The notes below the pieces were generated by a model. The model saw only the letters and a program-made list of their open reading frames with translations, was not told the DNA's origin and ran no database searches. This document shows, in pieces, positions 24,558 to 34,283 of a stretch of 64,000 bases of DNA. The position numbers and the translations under genes are program-made. The stretch is taken from assembly GCA_949291945.1 (NCBI GenBank), contig CASEXH010000001.1, forward strand, positions 1-64,000, read 5' to 3'. The stretch is from an uncultured Bacillota bacterium. Its GTDB lineage: Bacteria > Bacillota > Clostridia > Lachnospirales > Lachnospiraceae. Every line of letters begins with the position of its first letter. Position 1 is the stretch's first letter.

Positions 24558-26428
24558 TAATTGAAAACAGAGATGCTTTATTAAAAGAGAGGGAACTTGC
24601 CCAAAAAGAAATCGAATCTTTTGACTGCCGTATTCTGGTATGTGCAGGAACCGGCTGTGTTGCCTCCGGTTCTGAAAAAATCTATGAGAAAATGAAAGAA
24701 TTGTGCCAGGAAATGCCCGGCGTATCTGTAGAGTTTCAGAAGGATGTTCCTCATCTGGGCGCTATAAAGACCGGATGTCAGGGAATCTGCGAATTAGGTC
24801 CTCTGGTGCGCATCGAGCCTCTCCATTACCAGTATGTAAAGGTAACAGAAGAAGACTGTATGGAAATCTTCCAGCGTACCGTGCTGAACCATGAGCCGGT
24901 AGAACATCTTTTTTACAAAAAAGGCGGCGAGTCTTACGCTTCACCGGACGAAATTCCATTTATTGCCAAGCAAACCCGGATCGTTCTGGAAAACTGCGGA
25001 AAATTCGATGCAGAATCTCTTGACGAGTACATAGCTTCCGGCGGATATGATGCTCTGACAAAAGCTCTTTTTGACATGACTCCGGAAGATGTTCTGGAAG
25101 AAGTAGATAAATCCAAATTAAGGGGCCGCGGAGGCGGCGGTTTCCCGGCAGGAAGAAAGTGGAAACAGGTGGCGGCTCACAAAGAAGAACCGGTTCATTA
25201 CATTGTCTGTAACGGTGACGAAGGAGACCCCGGCGCATTCATGGACGGAAGTGTAATGGAAGGGGATCCCTATCGTCTCATTGAAGGTATGACCATTGGC
25301 GCATACGCCACTGCCTGTCATGACGGTTATATCTATGTGCGTGCAGAATATCCCTTATCTGTAGCCCGTCTGCGCAAAGCCATCCGTCAGGCGGAAGAAA
25401 AAGGTCTTTTGGGAGAGAATATCCTGGGAAGCGGCTTCTCTTTCCATCTCCATATCAACCGTGGAGCCGGTGCTTTTGTATGCGGCGAAGGTTCTGCTCT
25501 TACCGCTTCTATCGAAGGTGACCGAGGTATGCCTCGTGTGAAGCCTCCCAGAACTGTAGATCATGGTCTCTGGGCAAAACCTACGGTTTTAAATAACGTG
25601 GAAACTTTTGCAAATGTTCCCGGTATTATCATAAAAGGAGCTGACTGGTTCCGTACCATCGGAACAGAAGGCAGCCCGGGAACCAAGACCTTCTCTATTA
25701 CAGGTGCTATTGAAAACACCGGCCTTATTGAGGTTCCCATGGGTACTACACTCCGGGAGATCATCTACGATATCGGCGGCGGCATCAAAGGGGGCGGCGA
25801 CTTTAAGGCTATCCAGATCGGCGGTCCTTCCGGCGGATGTCTTACAAAAGAACATCTGGATGTAGGGCTGGATTTTGACAATGTGAAGAAATACAATGCC
25901 ATCATGGGCTCCGGCGGCCTGGTTGTTATGGATGAAAATACCTGTATGGTAGAAGTTGCCCGTTTCTTCATGAGCTTTACCCAGCGGGAGTCCTGCGGAA
26001 AATGTGTTCCCTGCCGTGAAGGTACCAAACGTATGCTGGAGATCCTGGAGCGGATCGTAAACGGCGAAGGAAAACTGGAAGATCTGGATACCCTGGAAGA
26101 ACTGGCAGCCATGGTAAAAAATATGGCTCTGTGCGGTCTGGGAAAGAGCGCTCCTCTGCCGGTCATCAGCACTTTAAAGACCTTCCGCAAGGAATATGAA
26201 GAACATATCCTGGAACACAAGTGTGCGGCCAAGAGCTGTACGGCTATGCGTAAATACATTATCAATCCGGAATTCTGCAAAGGCTGCGGCAAATGTGCTA
26301 AAAACTGTCCTGTAGGCGCTATTTCCGGCGTCCGCAAACAAGCTTACCATATTAATCCGGACGTATGTATCAAGTGCGATGCCTGCCGTGACAACTGTGC
26401 ATTTGATGCGGTATATGTTGAATATTAG
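24554..26428 (+). CDS. hydB: NuoF-like NADH/FMN subunit of bifurcating hydrogenase (HydB)
   Basis: The 624-aa protein has an N-terminal thioredoxin-like [2Fe-2S] domain (CAGTGCVASG and CQGICELGP). The FMN/NADH core follows, with GRGGGGFPAGRKW and a second site at CNGDEGDPGAFMD. Next is a 4Fe-4S site (SCGKCVPCREGT, around residue 480), then a C-terminal two-cluster ferredoxin domain (CKGCGKCAKNCPVG and CIKCDACRDNCAF). This matches the HydB subunit where NAD is reduced and electrons are split or joined with ferredoxin. The overlap with hydC and the 12-nt gap to hydA make a tight operon. Confidence 0.9.
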   Translation: MIIENRDALLKERELAQKEIESFDCRILVCAGTGCVASGSEKIYEKMKELCQEMPGVSVEFQKDVPHLGAIKTGCQGICELGPLVRIEPLHYQYVKVTEEDCMEIFQRTVLNHEPVEHLFYKKGGESYASPDEIPFIAKQTRIVLENCGKFDAESLDEYIASGGYDALTKALFDMTPEDVLEEVDKSKLRGRGGGGFPAGRKWKQVAAHKEEPVHYIVCNGDEGDPGAFMDGSVMEGDPYRLIEGMTIGAYATACHDGYIYVRAEYPLSVARLRKAIRQAEEKGLLGENILGSGFSFHLHINRGAGAFVCGEGSALTASIEGDRGMPRVKPPRTVDHGLWAKPTVLNNVETFANVPGIIIKGADWFRTIGTEGSPGTKTFSITGAIENTGLIEVPMGTTLREIIYDIGGGIKGGGDFKAIQIGGPSGGCLTKEHLDVGLDFDNVKKYNAIMGSGGLVVMDENTCMVEVARFFMSFTQRESCGKCVPCREGTKRMLEILERIVNGEGKLEDLDTLEELAAMVKNMALCGLGKSAPLPVISTLKTFRKEYEEHILEHKCAAKSCTAMRKYIINPEFCKGCGKCAKNCPVGAISGVRKQAYHINPDVCIKCDACRDNCAFDAVYVEY

Positions 26429-26440
26429 GAGGGAAGATTT

Positions 26441-28129
26441 ATGGGATTTATGACAATAGACGGCAGAAAAGTTGAATTTACAGACGAAAAAAATGTCCTT
26501 TCTGTCATTCGCAATGCCGGTATCAATCTGCCTACACTGTGCTACCATTCAGAAGTGTCCACTTTCGGTGCCTGTCGCTTGTGTACCGTGGAGGACGACA
26601 GAGGAAGGACCTTCGCATCCTGTTCTGAAGTGCCCAGAGACGGCATGGTGATCTACACCAATTCCGGCAGGATCAAAAAATACAGAAAACTTATTGTAGA
26701 GCTGCTCCTCTCCGCTCACTGCCGTGACTGTACCACCTGTGTTAAAAGCGGTGAATGTGTGCTTCAGGATCTGGCTCACAGGATGAACATTACCACAGTC
26801 CGGTTCCAGAACACCAGAGAGATCCGTCCTCTGGACACTAGCTCACCTGCTCTGGTCCGGGACCCCAATAAATGTATTCTCTGCGGTGACTGTGTCCGTG
26901 CCTGCAGCGAGATCCAGGGGCTGGGAGTTTTAGGCTTTGCATTCCGGGGCACCGATGCTATGGTCATGCCGGCCTTTAATAAGACTTTAGCCGAAACAGA
27001 CTGTGTAAGCTGCGGCCAGTGCCGGGTTTACTGTCCTACCGGGGCTATCAGTGTAAAAACCCATATGGACCTGGTATGGGAAGCTATTGCGGATCCGGAT
27101 ACCAGGGTAGTAGCTCAGGTAGCTCCTGCTGTCCGGGTAGCTGTGGGAGACGCTTTCGGACTGGACAAAGGTCACAGCGTTATGGGCAAGCTGGTAGCGG
27201 TACTTCACCGTATGGGATTTGATGAAGTATACGACACCGCTTTTGCCGCCGACCTGACCATCATGGAAGAGTCCAAGGAATTCCTGGAGCGTCTGGGAGA
27301 GGGAGATAAGCTTCCGCTGTTCACCTCCTGCTGCCCGGCCTGGGTAAAATTCCTCTGTGATCAATATCCGGAATACAAAGACAATCTTTCTACCTGCCGT
27401 TCTCCTCAGGGTATGTTCTCCGCAGTTATGAAAGAATACTACAGAGGCTATGAAAAGAACCAGGGCAAGAAGACCTTTGTGGTTTCTATCATGCCTTGTA
27501 CGGCCAAGAAAATGGAGATTCTTCGTCCAAACAGCTATACCAAGGGAGAACAGGATACAGACGTGGTTATCACTACTACTGAGGTGATCCGTATGATCCG
27601 CAATTCCGGCATTGAGTTTGCCACTCTTGTTCCGGAAGCCTGCGACATGCCTTTCGGCTTTGGTTCCGGTGCCGGCGTGATCTTCGGCGTTACAGGCGGT
27701 GTTACCGAGGCTATGCTCCGCCGTTTTGCAGATAAGCATGATAAGGCAACGATGGACTCGGTAGCAGAAGCAGGGGCCAGAGGAGATGAAGGAATTAAAG
27801 AATTTTCCGTTACTTACCAAGGCATTCCGCTCAATGTCTGCGTAGCCAGCGGCCTTGCCAATGCCCGGACAGTTATGGAAAATATCAAGAGCGGCAAAAA
27901 GCATTACCACATCGTAGAGATCATGGCCTGCAGAAGAGGCTGTATCATGGGAGGCGGACAGCCGCCGAGAGCGGGCAACCGTACGAAATCTGCCAGAAGG
28001 GACGGCCTGTATCAGGCGGATAATGTAACCAGTATCCGGAAGGCTGATGAGAATCCTCTGATCCTCTCCCTTTACGACGGACTGTTAAAAGGCAAAGTAC
28101 ATGAGCTCCTTCATGTTGACGGCTATTAA
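26441..28129 (+). CDS. hydA: [FeFe] hydrogenase catalytic subunit (HydA)
   Basis: The 562-aa protein has an N-terminal [2Fe-2S] domain (PTLCYHSEV, CRLCTVED). A His/Cys cluster follows (HCRDCTTCVKSGEC), then two 4Fe-4S clusters (CILCGDCVRAC, CVSCGQCRVYC). The H-cluster domain has all three signatures: FTSCCPAWVKF near residue 292, MPCTAKKME near 350 and MACRRGCIMGGGQPP near 494. The TSCCP form with the proton-relay cysteine is that of group A enzymes. It evolves or oxidises H2. It is slightly shorter than Thermotoga HydA, lacking a C-terminal extra domain. The maturases HydE/F/G are not in this window. Cytoplasmic. Confidence 0.95.
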   Translation: MGFMTIDGRKVEFTDEKNVLSVIRNAGINLPTLCYHSEVSTFGACRLCTVEDDRGRTFASCSEVPRDGMVIYTNSGRIKKYRKLIVELLLSAHCRDCTTCVKSGECVLQDLAHRMNITTVRFQNTREIRPLDTSSPALVRDPNKCILCGDCVRACSEIQGLGVLGFAFRGTDAMVMPAFNKTLAETDCVSCGQCRVYCPTGAISVKTHMDLVWEAIADPDTRVVAQVAPAVRVAVGDAFGLDKGHSVMGKLVAVLHRMGFDEVYDTAFAADLTIMEESKEFLERLGEGDKLPLFTSCCPAWVKFLCDQYPEYKDNLSTCRSPQGMFSAVMKEYYRGYEKNQGKKTFVVSIMPCTAKKMEILRPNSYTKGEQDTDVVITTTEVIRMIRNSGIEFATLVPEACDMPFGFGSGAGVIFGVTGGVTEAMLRRFADKHDKATMDSVAEAGARGDEGIKEFSVTYQGIPLNVCVASGLANARTVMENIKSGKKHYHIVEIMACRRGCIMGGGQPPRAGNRTKSARRDGLYQADNVTSIRKADENPLILSLYDGLLKGKVHELLHVDGY

Positions 28130-28152
28130 AAATTTTTCTGTATTTAAAATAT

Positions 28153-28199
28153 ATGGGAGCGGAGATCCTGGTCTACAGAACCAGGATCTCCGCTCCCAT
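28153..28199. terminator. Bidirectional terminator between hydA and the ABC ATPase gene
   Basis: The perfect 20-bp arms around a 7-nt loop are AT-GGGAGCGGAGATCCTGGT at 28153-28172 and its complement at 28180-28199. U-rich flanks lie on both sides. The stop codon of the minus-strand ABC gene (TAG, 28173-28175) lies in the loop, so one arm also codes for its last residues. Confidence 0.95.
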
Positions 28200-28760
28200 T
28201 TCTTTTGCTTCTTCCGAGTCATGTGTAACAAAAACTACTGTCTTTTCATAACACTCTCTTTTCACATAATCCATAACTTTTTTCTTTGTTTCTATATCAA
28301 GTCCTTTAAAAGGCTCATCCATAAACAGAATGTCCCAATCTGCCATCAGAGCTCTTAATATAGCAGTCCGTCTTTTCATTCCTCCTGAAAGCTCCCGCAC
28401 AGGCTGGTCTCCCCATTCTTTCAGTTCCAGGGCCTCCAGACCTTCCTCCATCTTTTGGGAAAACTCACGGCTCCCACTGATCTTTCTCTCCCGGACCATA
28501 CGGATATTGGCCCTGGAACTCAGATTTTCGCATAGCCGGTCCTCCTGAAAGACTGCGCTTTTCTTTCTGCCTTCAAGACCCTGAATCCGGCCCAGGTCGT
28601 AAGGTTCCAGCCCCAGCAGGATATTCAGCAGGGTGGTCTTTCCCTTGCCGGAGGGCGCCATGATACAGGTGATTTTCTCCTCAGGGATCACTGCACAAAA
28701 ATCCTTCAGCACCTGATTTTCCCCATATGCTTTATCCAGATGTTCGATTTGAATGTCCAT
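28173..28760 (-). CDS. ABC transporter ATP-binding protein (SsuB/TauB-like)
   Basis: The 195-aa ATPase has Walker A APSGKGKTT (near residue 36), a Q-loop VFQEDRLCENLS, signature LSGGMKRR, Walker B DILFMDEPF and switch His in VFVTHDSEEA. It is short for the nitrate/sulfonate/taurine importer group (usually 240-260 aa), lacking the C-terminal extension but with every catalytic motif. It works with the permease and binding protein just upstream. Its last residues lie within a perfect terminator hairpin. The substrate is not evident; NMT1-type partners suggest a thiamin precursor, sulfonate or similar small organic. Confidence 0.85.
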   Translation of the reverse strand: MDIQIEHLDKAYGENQVLKDFCAVIPEEKITCIMAPSGKGKTTLLNILLGLEPYDLGRIQGLEGRKKSAVFQEDRLCENLSSRANIRMVRERKISGSREFSQKMEEGLEALELKEWGDQPVRELSGGMKRRTAILRALMADWDILFMDEPFKGLDIETKKKVMDYVKRECYEKTVVFVTHDSEEAKEMGAEILVL

Positions 28761-28762
28761 TG

Positions 28763-29539
28763 TCAGCTCCTCTCCAGATATCGGACGCCTCTGTCCACCA
28801 GGGCCAGAAACAGCCGTTCAAAAACCAGACTGATCAAAACGATCACAATGGTCCAGGCAAACAGATCCGGTGTGTTTAAATAGACCTTTGCCATATAAAG
28901 CCGTTCTCCTATAGAACCGTCCGGTATACCGATGACTTCTGCAGCTACTCCCGCTTTCCAGCAAAGGCCGAGAGCCACACTGCATCCCGCCCTGAAAAAA
29001 GGAAGGATCTGGGAAGCATAAATATAGCGGATCCGTCTGGGAAGAGAAATCCGGAAAACTTCTGCCATCTCCAGAAGTTTCCTGTCTGTGCTTTCTATGC
29101 CGTTGAGCACATTGGTATAAATCACAGGAAACACCATGAGAAAAGAGATCACAACTGAGAGATTCTCCGAGGGCACCCAGATCAGGACCAGGATCACAAA
29201 GGAAGCCACGGGAATGGACTTTATAGTCAGCACCGCCGGCTCCAGAAGCTGGCGCACCGGGGAACCCCCCGCCGCCAGAGCTCCCAGCAGGATCCCCAAA
29301 AAGGCTGCCAGAAGAAATCCGCCCATAATCCTGATAATGGAAAAGGCAATGGAAGACCAGAAATCTGCCGTCACTGCCAGTTCCAGGAGACGTCTGAGAA
29401 CAGACACAGGAGATACCAAAAGTATCTCCTGCCCCAAGACCTGGCTCACTCCCTGCCATACCAGCAGCCAGAACACCACGGCCCATATTTTTATTTTCCT
29501 TTTTTTCTTATCTGACCTATCGGCTGTAATAGAAATCAT
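28763..29539 (-). CDS. ABC transporter permease (SsuC/TauC-like)
   Basis: The 258-aa membrane protein has about six helices. The cytoplasmic EAA-type loop (LLEMAEVFRISLPRRIRYIYASQI) is spread over residues 150-175 and its glycine sits where the ATPase docks. It fits the BPD_transp_1 permeases of nitrate/sulfonate/taurine/thiamin-precursor importers. It starts 23 nt inside the end of the binding-protein gene and ends 2 nt before the ATPase gene, so the three are co-translated. A basic N-terminal segment (DRSDKKKRKIK) faces the cytoplasm. Confidence 0.85.
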   Translation of the reverse strand: MISITADRSDKKKRKIKIWAVVFWLLVWQGVSQVLGQEILLVSPVSVLRRLLELAVTADFWSSIAFSIIRIMGGFLLAAFLGILLGALAAGGSPVRQLLEPAVLTIKSIPVASFVILVLIWVPSENLSVVISFLMVFPVIYTNVLNGIESTDRKLLEMAEVFRISLPRRIRYIYASQILPFFRAGCSVALGLCWKAGVAAEVIGIPDGSIGERLYMAKVYLNTPDLFAWTIVIVLISLVFERLFLALVDRGVRYLERS

Positions 29540-30581
29540 CTCCCGGTACTTCTCCGCCTACGGCCTCGGGATTCTGCCCTTTCAGCACCTCCAGATAGCC
29601 GGAAAGTTTTTCCTTCATCTCTTCACCTTCCATAAAGACAATATTGCATTCCGGAAGGGCCGTCTTTGCCACCTCTGCGGTGACGATATCATATTTTCCC
29701 ACCAGTTCTGCGGCAGCCTCTGTATTGCTGTTTACATAATCTACAGATTCCTGATACCTGGTCATAAAATCTTCTACAGCTTCCGGATTTTCCTCTGCAA
29801 AATCGGTTCTGACAACTACCACGCCTGTGATGAGAGCACTGTTATTTTCTCCGGTCTCCTGGGCTTTATCCCACTCTTCGGTAAGATCCAGAGCCGTACG
29901 AATGGAAGGATTCTGAGTTTCCGCAGTTGTCACAAAAGGCTGAGGGAGCATGGCAACGCCGTTTTCTGAACTGGCGATCGCTGCCACACATTCGGAATGT
30001 TCGCTTTTCCATTCAATGGTCACGTCTGTCTCCGGATCAATGCCGTTGGCCGACAGTACATACTCCAGGGCATATTCCGGGGTAGATCCTTTGCCGCTGG
30101 CGTAAATGGTCTTGCCCCGAAGGTTCTCCACAGACTGAACCGTATCGCCATTCTCCACAATATACAGAACTCCCAGGGTATTCACTGCCAGCACTTCCAC
30201 CTGTCCCTGAGTTTTATTATACAGTACAGAGGCAAGATTTGCAGGAACTGCCGCAATATCCGCCTCTCCCTGGACCAGTTTGGGGGTTACCTCATCAGCG
30301 GAAGCCGCAATGGAAAAATTGTAGTTTTCTGAAGTCACACTGCCGCTGTCCACATCATCCATGAATTTTACCATGCCCATGGCCGTAGGACCTTTTAAGG
30401 CCATAACTTCTACATCTTCCGGCTCTGTGTCCTCTTCCGCCGCCTGGTCTTCCGTTTCCTGGGGACTCACTTCCTGTACCTCGGTCTCTTCTGTCTGGCT
30501 CTCCTGTCCTCCCGTACAACCGGAAAAAACAGACAGCGCCACAAGCGCACTGACCAGCACTGCTGCAATTTTCTTTTTCAT
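29517..30581 (-). CDS. ABC transporter substrate-binding lipoprotein (NMT1/SsuA-like)
   Basis: The 354-aa lipoprotein has signal MKKKIAAVLVSALVALS and lipobox FSGC, then a Glu-rich linker of about 45 residues. The periplasmic-binding-protein fold begins VMALKGPTAMGMVKFMDD. The type II fold shows ADIAAVPANLASVLYN and GKTIYASGKGSTPEYALEYV. The family binds pyrimidine, sulfonate or nitrate-like ligands. The start at 30581 is preferred (GAGG 9 nt upstream); a second ATG two codons earlier is close to that site. The gene follows DUF1015 by 22 nt, so it may be read from the serC-serA-DUF1015 unit. Confidence 0.8.
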   Translation of the reverse strand: MKKKIAAVLVSALVALSVFSGCTGGQESQTEETEVQEVSPQETEDQAAEEDTEPEDVEVMALKGPTAMGMVKFMDDVDSGSVTSENYNFSIAASADEVTPKLVQGEADIAAVPANLASVLYNKTQGQVEVLAVNTLGVLYIVENGDTVQSVENLRGKTIYASGKGSTPEYALEYVLSANGIDPETDVTIEWKSEHSECVAAIASSENGVAMLPQPFVTTAETQNPSIRTALDLTEEWDKAQETGENNSALITGVVVVRTDFAEENPEAVEDFMTRYQESVDYVNSNTEAAAELVGKYDIVTAEVAKTALPECNIVFMEGEEMKEKLSGYLEVLKGQNPEAVGGEVPGDDFYYSR

Positions 30582-30603
30582 TTCCATTTACCTCTTTTCC
30601 TTA

Positions 30604-31839
30604 TTATATCCTGTGGATAAACAGGCCGCTTCTCAGCTTTGGCTCAAACCAGGTGGATTTTGGAGGCATTAGCCGATCTGTATCTGCTACCCGGATCAGT
30701 TCCATCATATCGGTAGGATACAGGGAGAAAGCGGCGCCTCCTTCCCGGTCTGCACGCTCCTCCAACTCCCGGAATCCCCGGATTCCTCCCACAAACTGGA
30801 TCCTGGGATCTTCCTTAGGATTCTGAATCCCCAAAACCGGTGCCAGAAGACAGTCCTGAAGAATGGAAACATCCAGATTCTTTACCGGGTCTGAAGATTT
30901 ATATTCTTCTTTTATGGTCAGCCGATACCAGATTTTCTCCACATACAGGCCGAAAACCCCCTTCTTTTCCGGCTTCACAGGAGAGCCCCCTCTTTTTTCC
31001 ACCTGGAAGCATTTTCCCACTTCCCGGAGGAATTCTTCCAGGGTCTTTCCTCCCAGATCCTTTACCACACGGTTGTATTCCACAATATGCAGTTCATCCC
31101 AGGGGAACAAAACACTGAGGAAATAGTTAAAAGACTCTTTTCCTGTATAACCGGGATTTTTTTCTCTTCTCTTTTGCGCAATCTTTATTGCGGCGGCAGC
31201 CCTGTGATGACCGTCTGCCACATAAATACGGTCCATTTTTTCAAATAATTTTTCAATCTTCTCGATTACATTTCCTTCATAGACAGCCCAGACTCTGTGA
31301 CGCACCCCATCCTCTCCCTGGAAGTTATAATTGGGATGGCTGCACTTTTTAATATCCAACAGTCTACGAAGCTGGGGATCCGGACAATGGGCCAGATAGA
31401 TAGGCCCTGTCTGGGCATGACAGGCCTCGATATGACGGATACGGTCTGCTTCTTTCTCCGGCCGTGTATTCTCATGACATTTGATCACATGATCCAGATA
31501 GTCGTCTACAGAAGCGCAGGCAACTACACCTGTCTGAACATGGTTTCCCATACTAATCTCATAGATATAATAGCAGGATTCCATATCTTGGCACAGATCT
31601 CCGGTATCCACCAGTTTCCAGAGAAGTTCTCCTGCCTTTTCATATACCTTGGGGCTATACATATCTGTCCCTTCCGGAAAATTTGTTTCCGGGCGGTCTA
31701 CCCGCAGAAAAGACAGGGGATGTTTCTCAATCTCTTTGACCGCCTCTTCCCTGGTAAAGACATCATAGGGAAGGGCCGCAATTTCTGCCGCCTTTACCGC
31801 CTGGGGGCGGATGGCCGGAAATGGTTTTACAACTGCCAT
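30604..31839 (-). CDS. DUF1015 family protein
   Basis: The 411-aa protein has the DUF1015 hallmarks: VVKPFPAIRPQAVKAAEIAA at the N-terminus, a SFLRVDRPE segment, and YVADGHHRAAAAIKIA near residue 215. The family is widespread in Firmicutes and often lies beside serA/serC, as here. A kinase-like role for serine (the SerK-type proteins of some archaea are distant relatives) has been proposed for related proteins but is not shown for this one. AGGAGG precedes the ATG. The His-rich GHHRA motif is the likely active site. Confidence 0.85.
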   Translation of the reverse strand: MAVVKPFPAIRPQAVKAAEIAALPYDVFTREEAVKEIEKHPLSFLRVDRPETNFPEGTDMYSPKVYEKAGELLWKLVDTGDLCQDMESCYYIYEISMGNHVQTGVVACASVDDYLDHVIKCHENTRPEKEADRIRHIEACHAQTGPIYLAHCPDPQLRRLLDIKKCSHPNYNFQGEDGVRHRVWAVYEGNVIEKIEKLFEKMDRIYVADGHHRAAAAIKIAQKRREKNPGYTGKESFNYFLSVLFPWDELHIVEYNRVVKDLGGKTLEEFLREVGKCFQVEKRGGSPVKPEKKGVFGLYVEKIWYRLTIKEEYKSSDPVKNLDVSILQDCLLAPVLGIQNPKEDPRIQFVGGIRGFRELEERADREGGAAFSLYPTDMMELIRVADTDRLMPPKSTWFEPKLRSGLFIHRI

Positions 31840-32000
31840 AAAAACCTCCTAACCTCTAGTGGTTCCCAAGCTTACCCAGGAGCCGTACCGTTTTTAAGAT
31901 TCTTTTACGGTTTCTCCTGATAGAACCAGCAATGGTTTTTGCTTTCTTTATCTGATTCAGTCTTATTTGAAAAGATGCTGCTTTTCTCATTTTTACCCCA

Positions 32001-33164
32001 TTATTTGACGATACGGACTCTGTATACGCCTTTGATATTCTTTAAGGTATCTGCCACCTCTTTTGAGATGGGGGAAGATACGTCGATCATAGTATAAGCA
32101 TAGTCCCCTTTGCTTTTATTTGTCATATTGGAAATATTTACCCCTGCATCCCCCAGTGTCTTGGTAAACTGGCTGATCATGTTGGGAATATTCTTATGAT
32201 TAATAGTCACACGGCCTACGTCTACACAGGCACCTGCATCACAGTTTGGATAGTTCACGGAATTTTTGATATTTCCATTCTCCAGATAATCCATAATCTC
32301 CTGGACAGCCATTGCTGCACAGTTATCTTCCGACTCCTCTGTGGAAGCTCCCAGATGAGGAGTGACCAAAGTGTTTGGCGTGCTGGCTACCAGAGGATTG
32401 GCAAAATCTGTTACATATTTCTTAACCTTTCCTTCTCTCAGGGCTTCCGCCAGAGCTTCCTCGTCTACCAGCAGGTCTCTGGCGAAATTCAGAAGGACCA
32501 CACCTTCTTTCATCTGTGCGATCTCGTCCCTGCCGATCATCCCCCTGGTACTGTCCATAAGGGGCACATGAATGGTAATATAATCGCAATCCCGGTAGAT
32601 CATATTCACATCATTGATATGATGGATACTTCTTGACAGGCTCCATGCTGCATCTACAGAGATAAAGGGGTCATAGCCGTAAACCTCCATGCCCAAGTGC
32701 ACCGCCGCATTAGCCACCCGGACTCCAATGGCCCCAAGGCCGATGATTCCCAGCTTCTTTCCACTGATCTCACAGCCGGCAAATTTTTTCTTCTGCTTCT
32801 CTGCTTTCTTTGCAATATCCTCAGAAGCCTCCTGCTGCTCCAGCCATTCGATACCGCCTACGATATCTCTGGAGGCCAGGAGCATACCTGCGATGACCAT
32901 TTCCTTTACCCCGTTGGCGTTTGCACCGGGAGTATTGAAAACAACCACTCCTTTTTTGGCAAGGTCCTCCAGGGGAATATTGTTCACCCCTGCACCTGCC
33001 CTTGCCACTGCCACAGTTTTATCGGAAATCTCCAGGCTGTGCATATCAGCGCTTCTTACCAGAATAGCGTCTGCCTGTGCAAGATCCTCCGTTTTCTCAT
33101 ATTTTCCCGGAAATTTTCCCAGTCCCACCGGTGAGATGGGATTTAAGCAATGATACTGAAACAT
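32001..33164 (-). CDS. serA: D-3-phosphoglycerate dehydrogenase
   Basis: The 387-aa enzyme oxidises 3-phosphoglycerate to 3-phosphohydroxypyruvate with NAD, the first step of serine synthesis. It has VARAGAGVNNIPLEDLAKKG with the catalytic Arg region, the Rossmann motif GLGAIGVRVANAA, the His in VTPHLGASTEES, and a C-terminal ACT domain (SNMTNKSKGDYAYTMIDV) that usually mediates serine feedback. The start at 33164 is chosen for the ATG; a TTG overlapping the serC stop lies 6 nt before it. It follows serC by a few bases, so they are coupled. Confidence 0.92.
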   Translation of the reverse strand: MFQYHCLNPISPVGLGKFPGKYEKTEDLAQADAILVRSADMHSLEISDKTVAVARAGAGVNNIPLEDLAKKGVVVFNTPGANANGVKEMVIAGMLLASRDIVGGIEWLEQQEASEDIAKKAEKQKKKFAGCEISGKKLGIIGLGAIGVRVANAAVHLGMEVYGYDPFISVDAAWSLSRSIHHINDVNMIYRDCDYITIHVPLMDSTRGMIGRDEIAQMKEGVVLLNFARDLLVDEEALAEALREGKVKKYVTDFANPLVASTPNTLVTPHLGASTEESEDNCAAMAVQEIMDYLENGNIKNSVNYPNCDAGACVDVGRVTINHKNIPNMISQFTKTLGDAGVNISNMTNKSKGDYAYTMIDVSSPISKEVADTLKNIKGVYRVRIVK

Positions 33165-33166
33165 GA

Positions 33167-34249
33167 TCAACCATTCTCCTTTTCAAAGTTCTTCATAAAG
33201 TTTACCAGGGCTTCCACACCTTCCACCGGCATTGCGTTATAAATACTTGCCCGCATGCCGCCTACAGTACGGTGGCCTTTCAGATTTTCCAGGCCGGCTT
33301 CCTGAGCTTCTTTTACAAATTTGGCATCCAGATCCTTATTTCCTGTCACAAAAGGCACATTCATCAGGGATCTGTCCTCAGGCACTACCGTGCCTTTAAA
33401 CAGGCTGCTGGAATCCAGGAAATCATAGAGGATCCTGGCTTTGTTCTCATTGCGCTCCTTCATTGCGGAAAGGCCGCCCATCTTTTTCAGCCATTTGAAT
33501 ACCTTGCCGCACATGTAGATGCAGTAGCAGTTCGGTGTATTATACATGGATCCTGCATCTGCGTGAGTTTTAAAGGTCAGCATAGTAGGGGTTCCCGGAA
33601 GAACATCCTCTGTGATCAGATCCTCCCGGATAATGGAGATGACCATTCCAGCAGGACCGATGTTCTTCTGGACGCCGCCGTAAAGGATTCCATATTTGCT
33701 TACATCAACAGGTTCTGACAGGAAGCAGGAAGATACATCTGCCACCAGTGTCTTTCCCTTGGTGTTTGGAAGCTTTTTGAACTTTGTGCCGTAAATGGTG
33801 TTGTTCTCGCAGATATATACGTAATCTGCATCAGGACTGATGGGAAGATCAGAACAGTCCGGTATATAAGAATAAGTCTTATCCTCAGAAGATGCGATCT
33901 TATTTGCCTTTCCGTACTTCTGGGCTTCCTGCCATGCCTTCTTGGCCCACTGGCCTGTAACGATATAGTCTGCCACCCGGTTCTTCATCAGATTCATAGG
34001 GATCATGGCAAACTGCTGGCTGGCTCCGCCCTGAAGAAACAGTACCTTGTAGTTATCCGGAATTTCAAGCAGGTCCCGAAGATCAGCCTCAGCTTCCTGG
34101 ATAATGTTTTCAAACATTTTAGAGCGGTGGCTCATCTCCATTACGGACATGCCGCATCCCCTGTAATCCAACATTTCCTCTGCTGCTTCTTTTAACACTT
34201 CCTCCGGCAGTACCGCCGGACCTGCTGAAAAGTTATAAACTCTGCTCAC
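33167..34249 (-). CDS. serC: Phosphoserine aminotransferase
   Basis: The 360-aa PLP enzyme converts phosphohydroxypyruvate and glutamate to phosphoserine. It starts VYNFSAGPAVLPEEVLKEA; the phosphate loop lies in LFLQGGASQQFAMIPMN and the PLP lysine in YGGVQKNIGPAG. The start is a GTG with AGGAGGAAAG 7 nt upstream. It is followed immediately by serA. The promoter at 34345-34373 gives a leader of about 90 nt with a strong hairpin. No serB phosphatase is nearby. Confidence 0.93.
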   Translation of the reverse strand: MSRVYNFSAGPAVLPEEVLKEAAEEMLDYRGCGMSVMEMSHRSKMFENIIQEAEADLRDLLEIPDNYKVLFLQGGASQQFAMIPMNLMKNRVADYIVTGQWAKKAWQEAQKYGKANKIASSEDKTYSYIPDCSDLPISPDADYVYICENNTIYGTKFKKLPNTKGKTLVADVSSCFLSEPVDVSKYGILYGGVQKNIGPAGMVISIIREDLITEDVLPGTPTMLTFKTHADAGSMYNTPNCYCIYMCGKVFKWLKKMGGLSAMKERNENKARILYDFLDSSSLFKGTVVPEDRSLMNVPFVTGNKDLDAKFVKEAQEAGLENLKGHRTVGGMRASIYNAMPVEGVEALVNFMKNFEKENG

Positions 34250-34283
34250 GACTCTTTCCTCCTCTTAATCCTGTTTATAAAGA

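Noticed and set aside
24054..28129. Long minus-strand frames opposite the hydrogenase genes
   Set aside because: They are shadows of hydC, hydB and hydA, which carry all expected cluster motifs on the plus strand.
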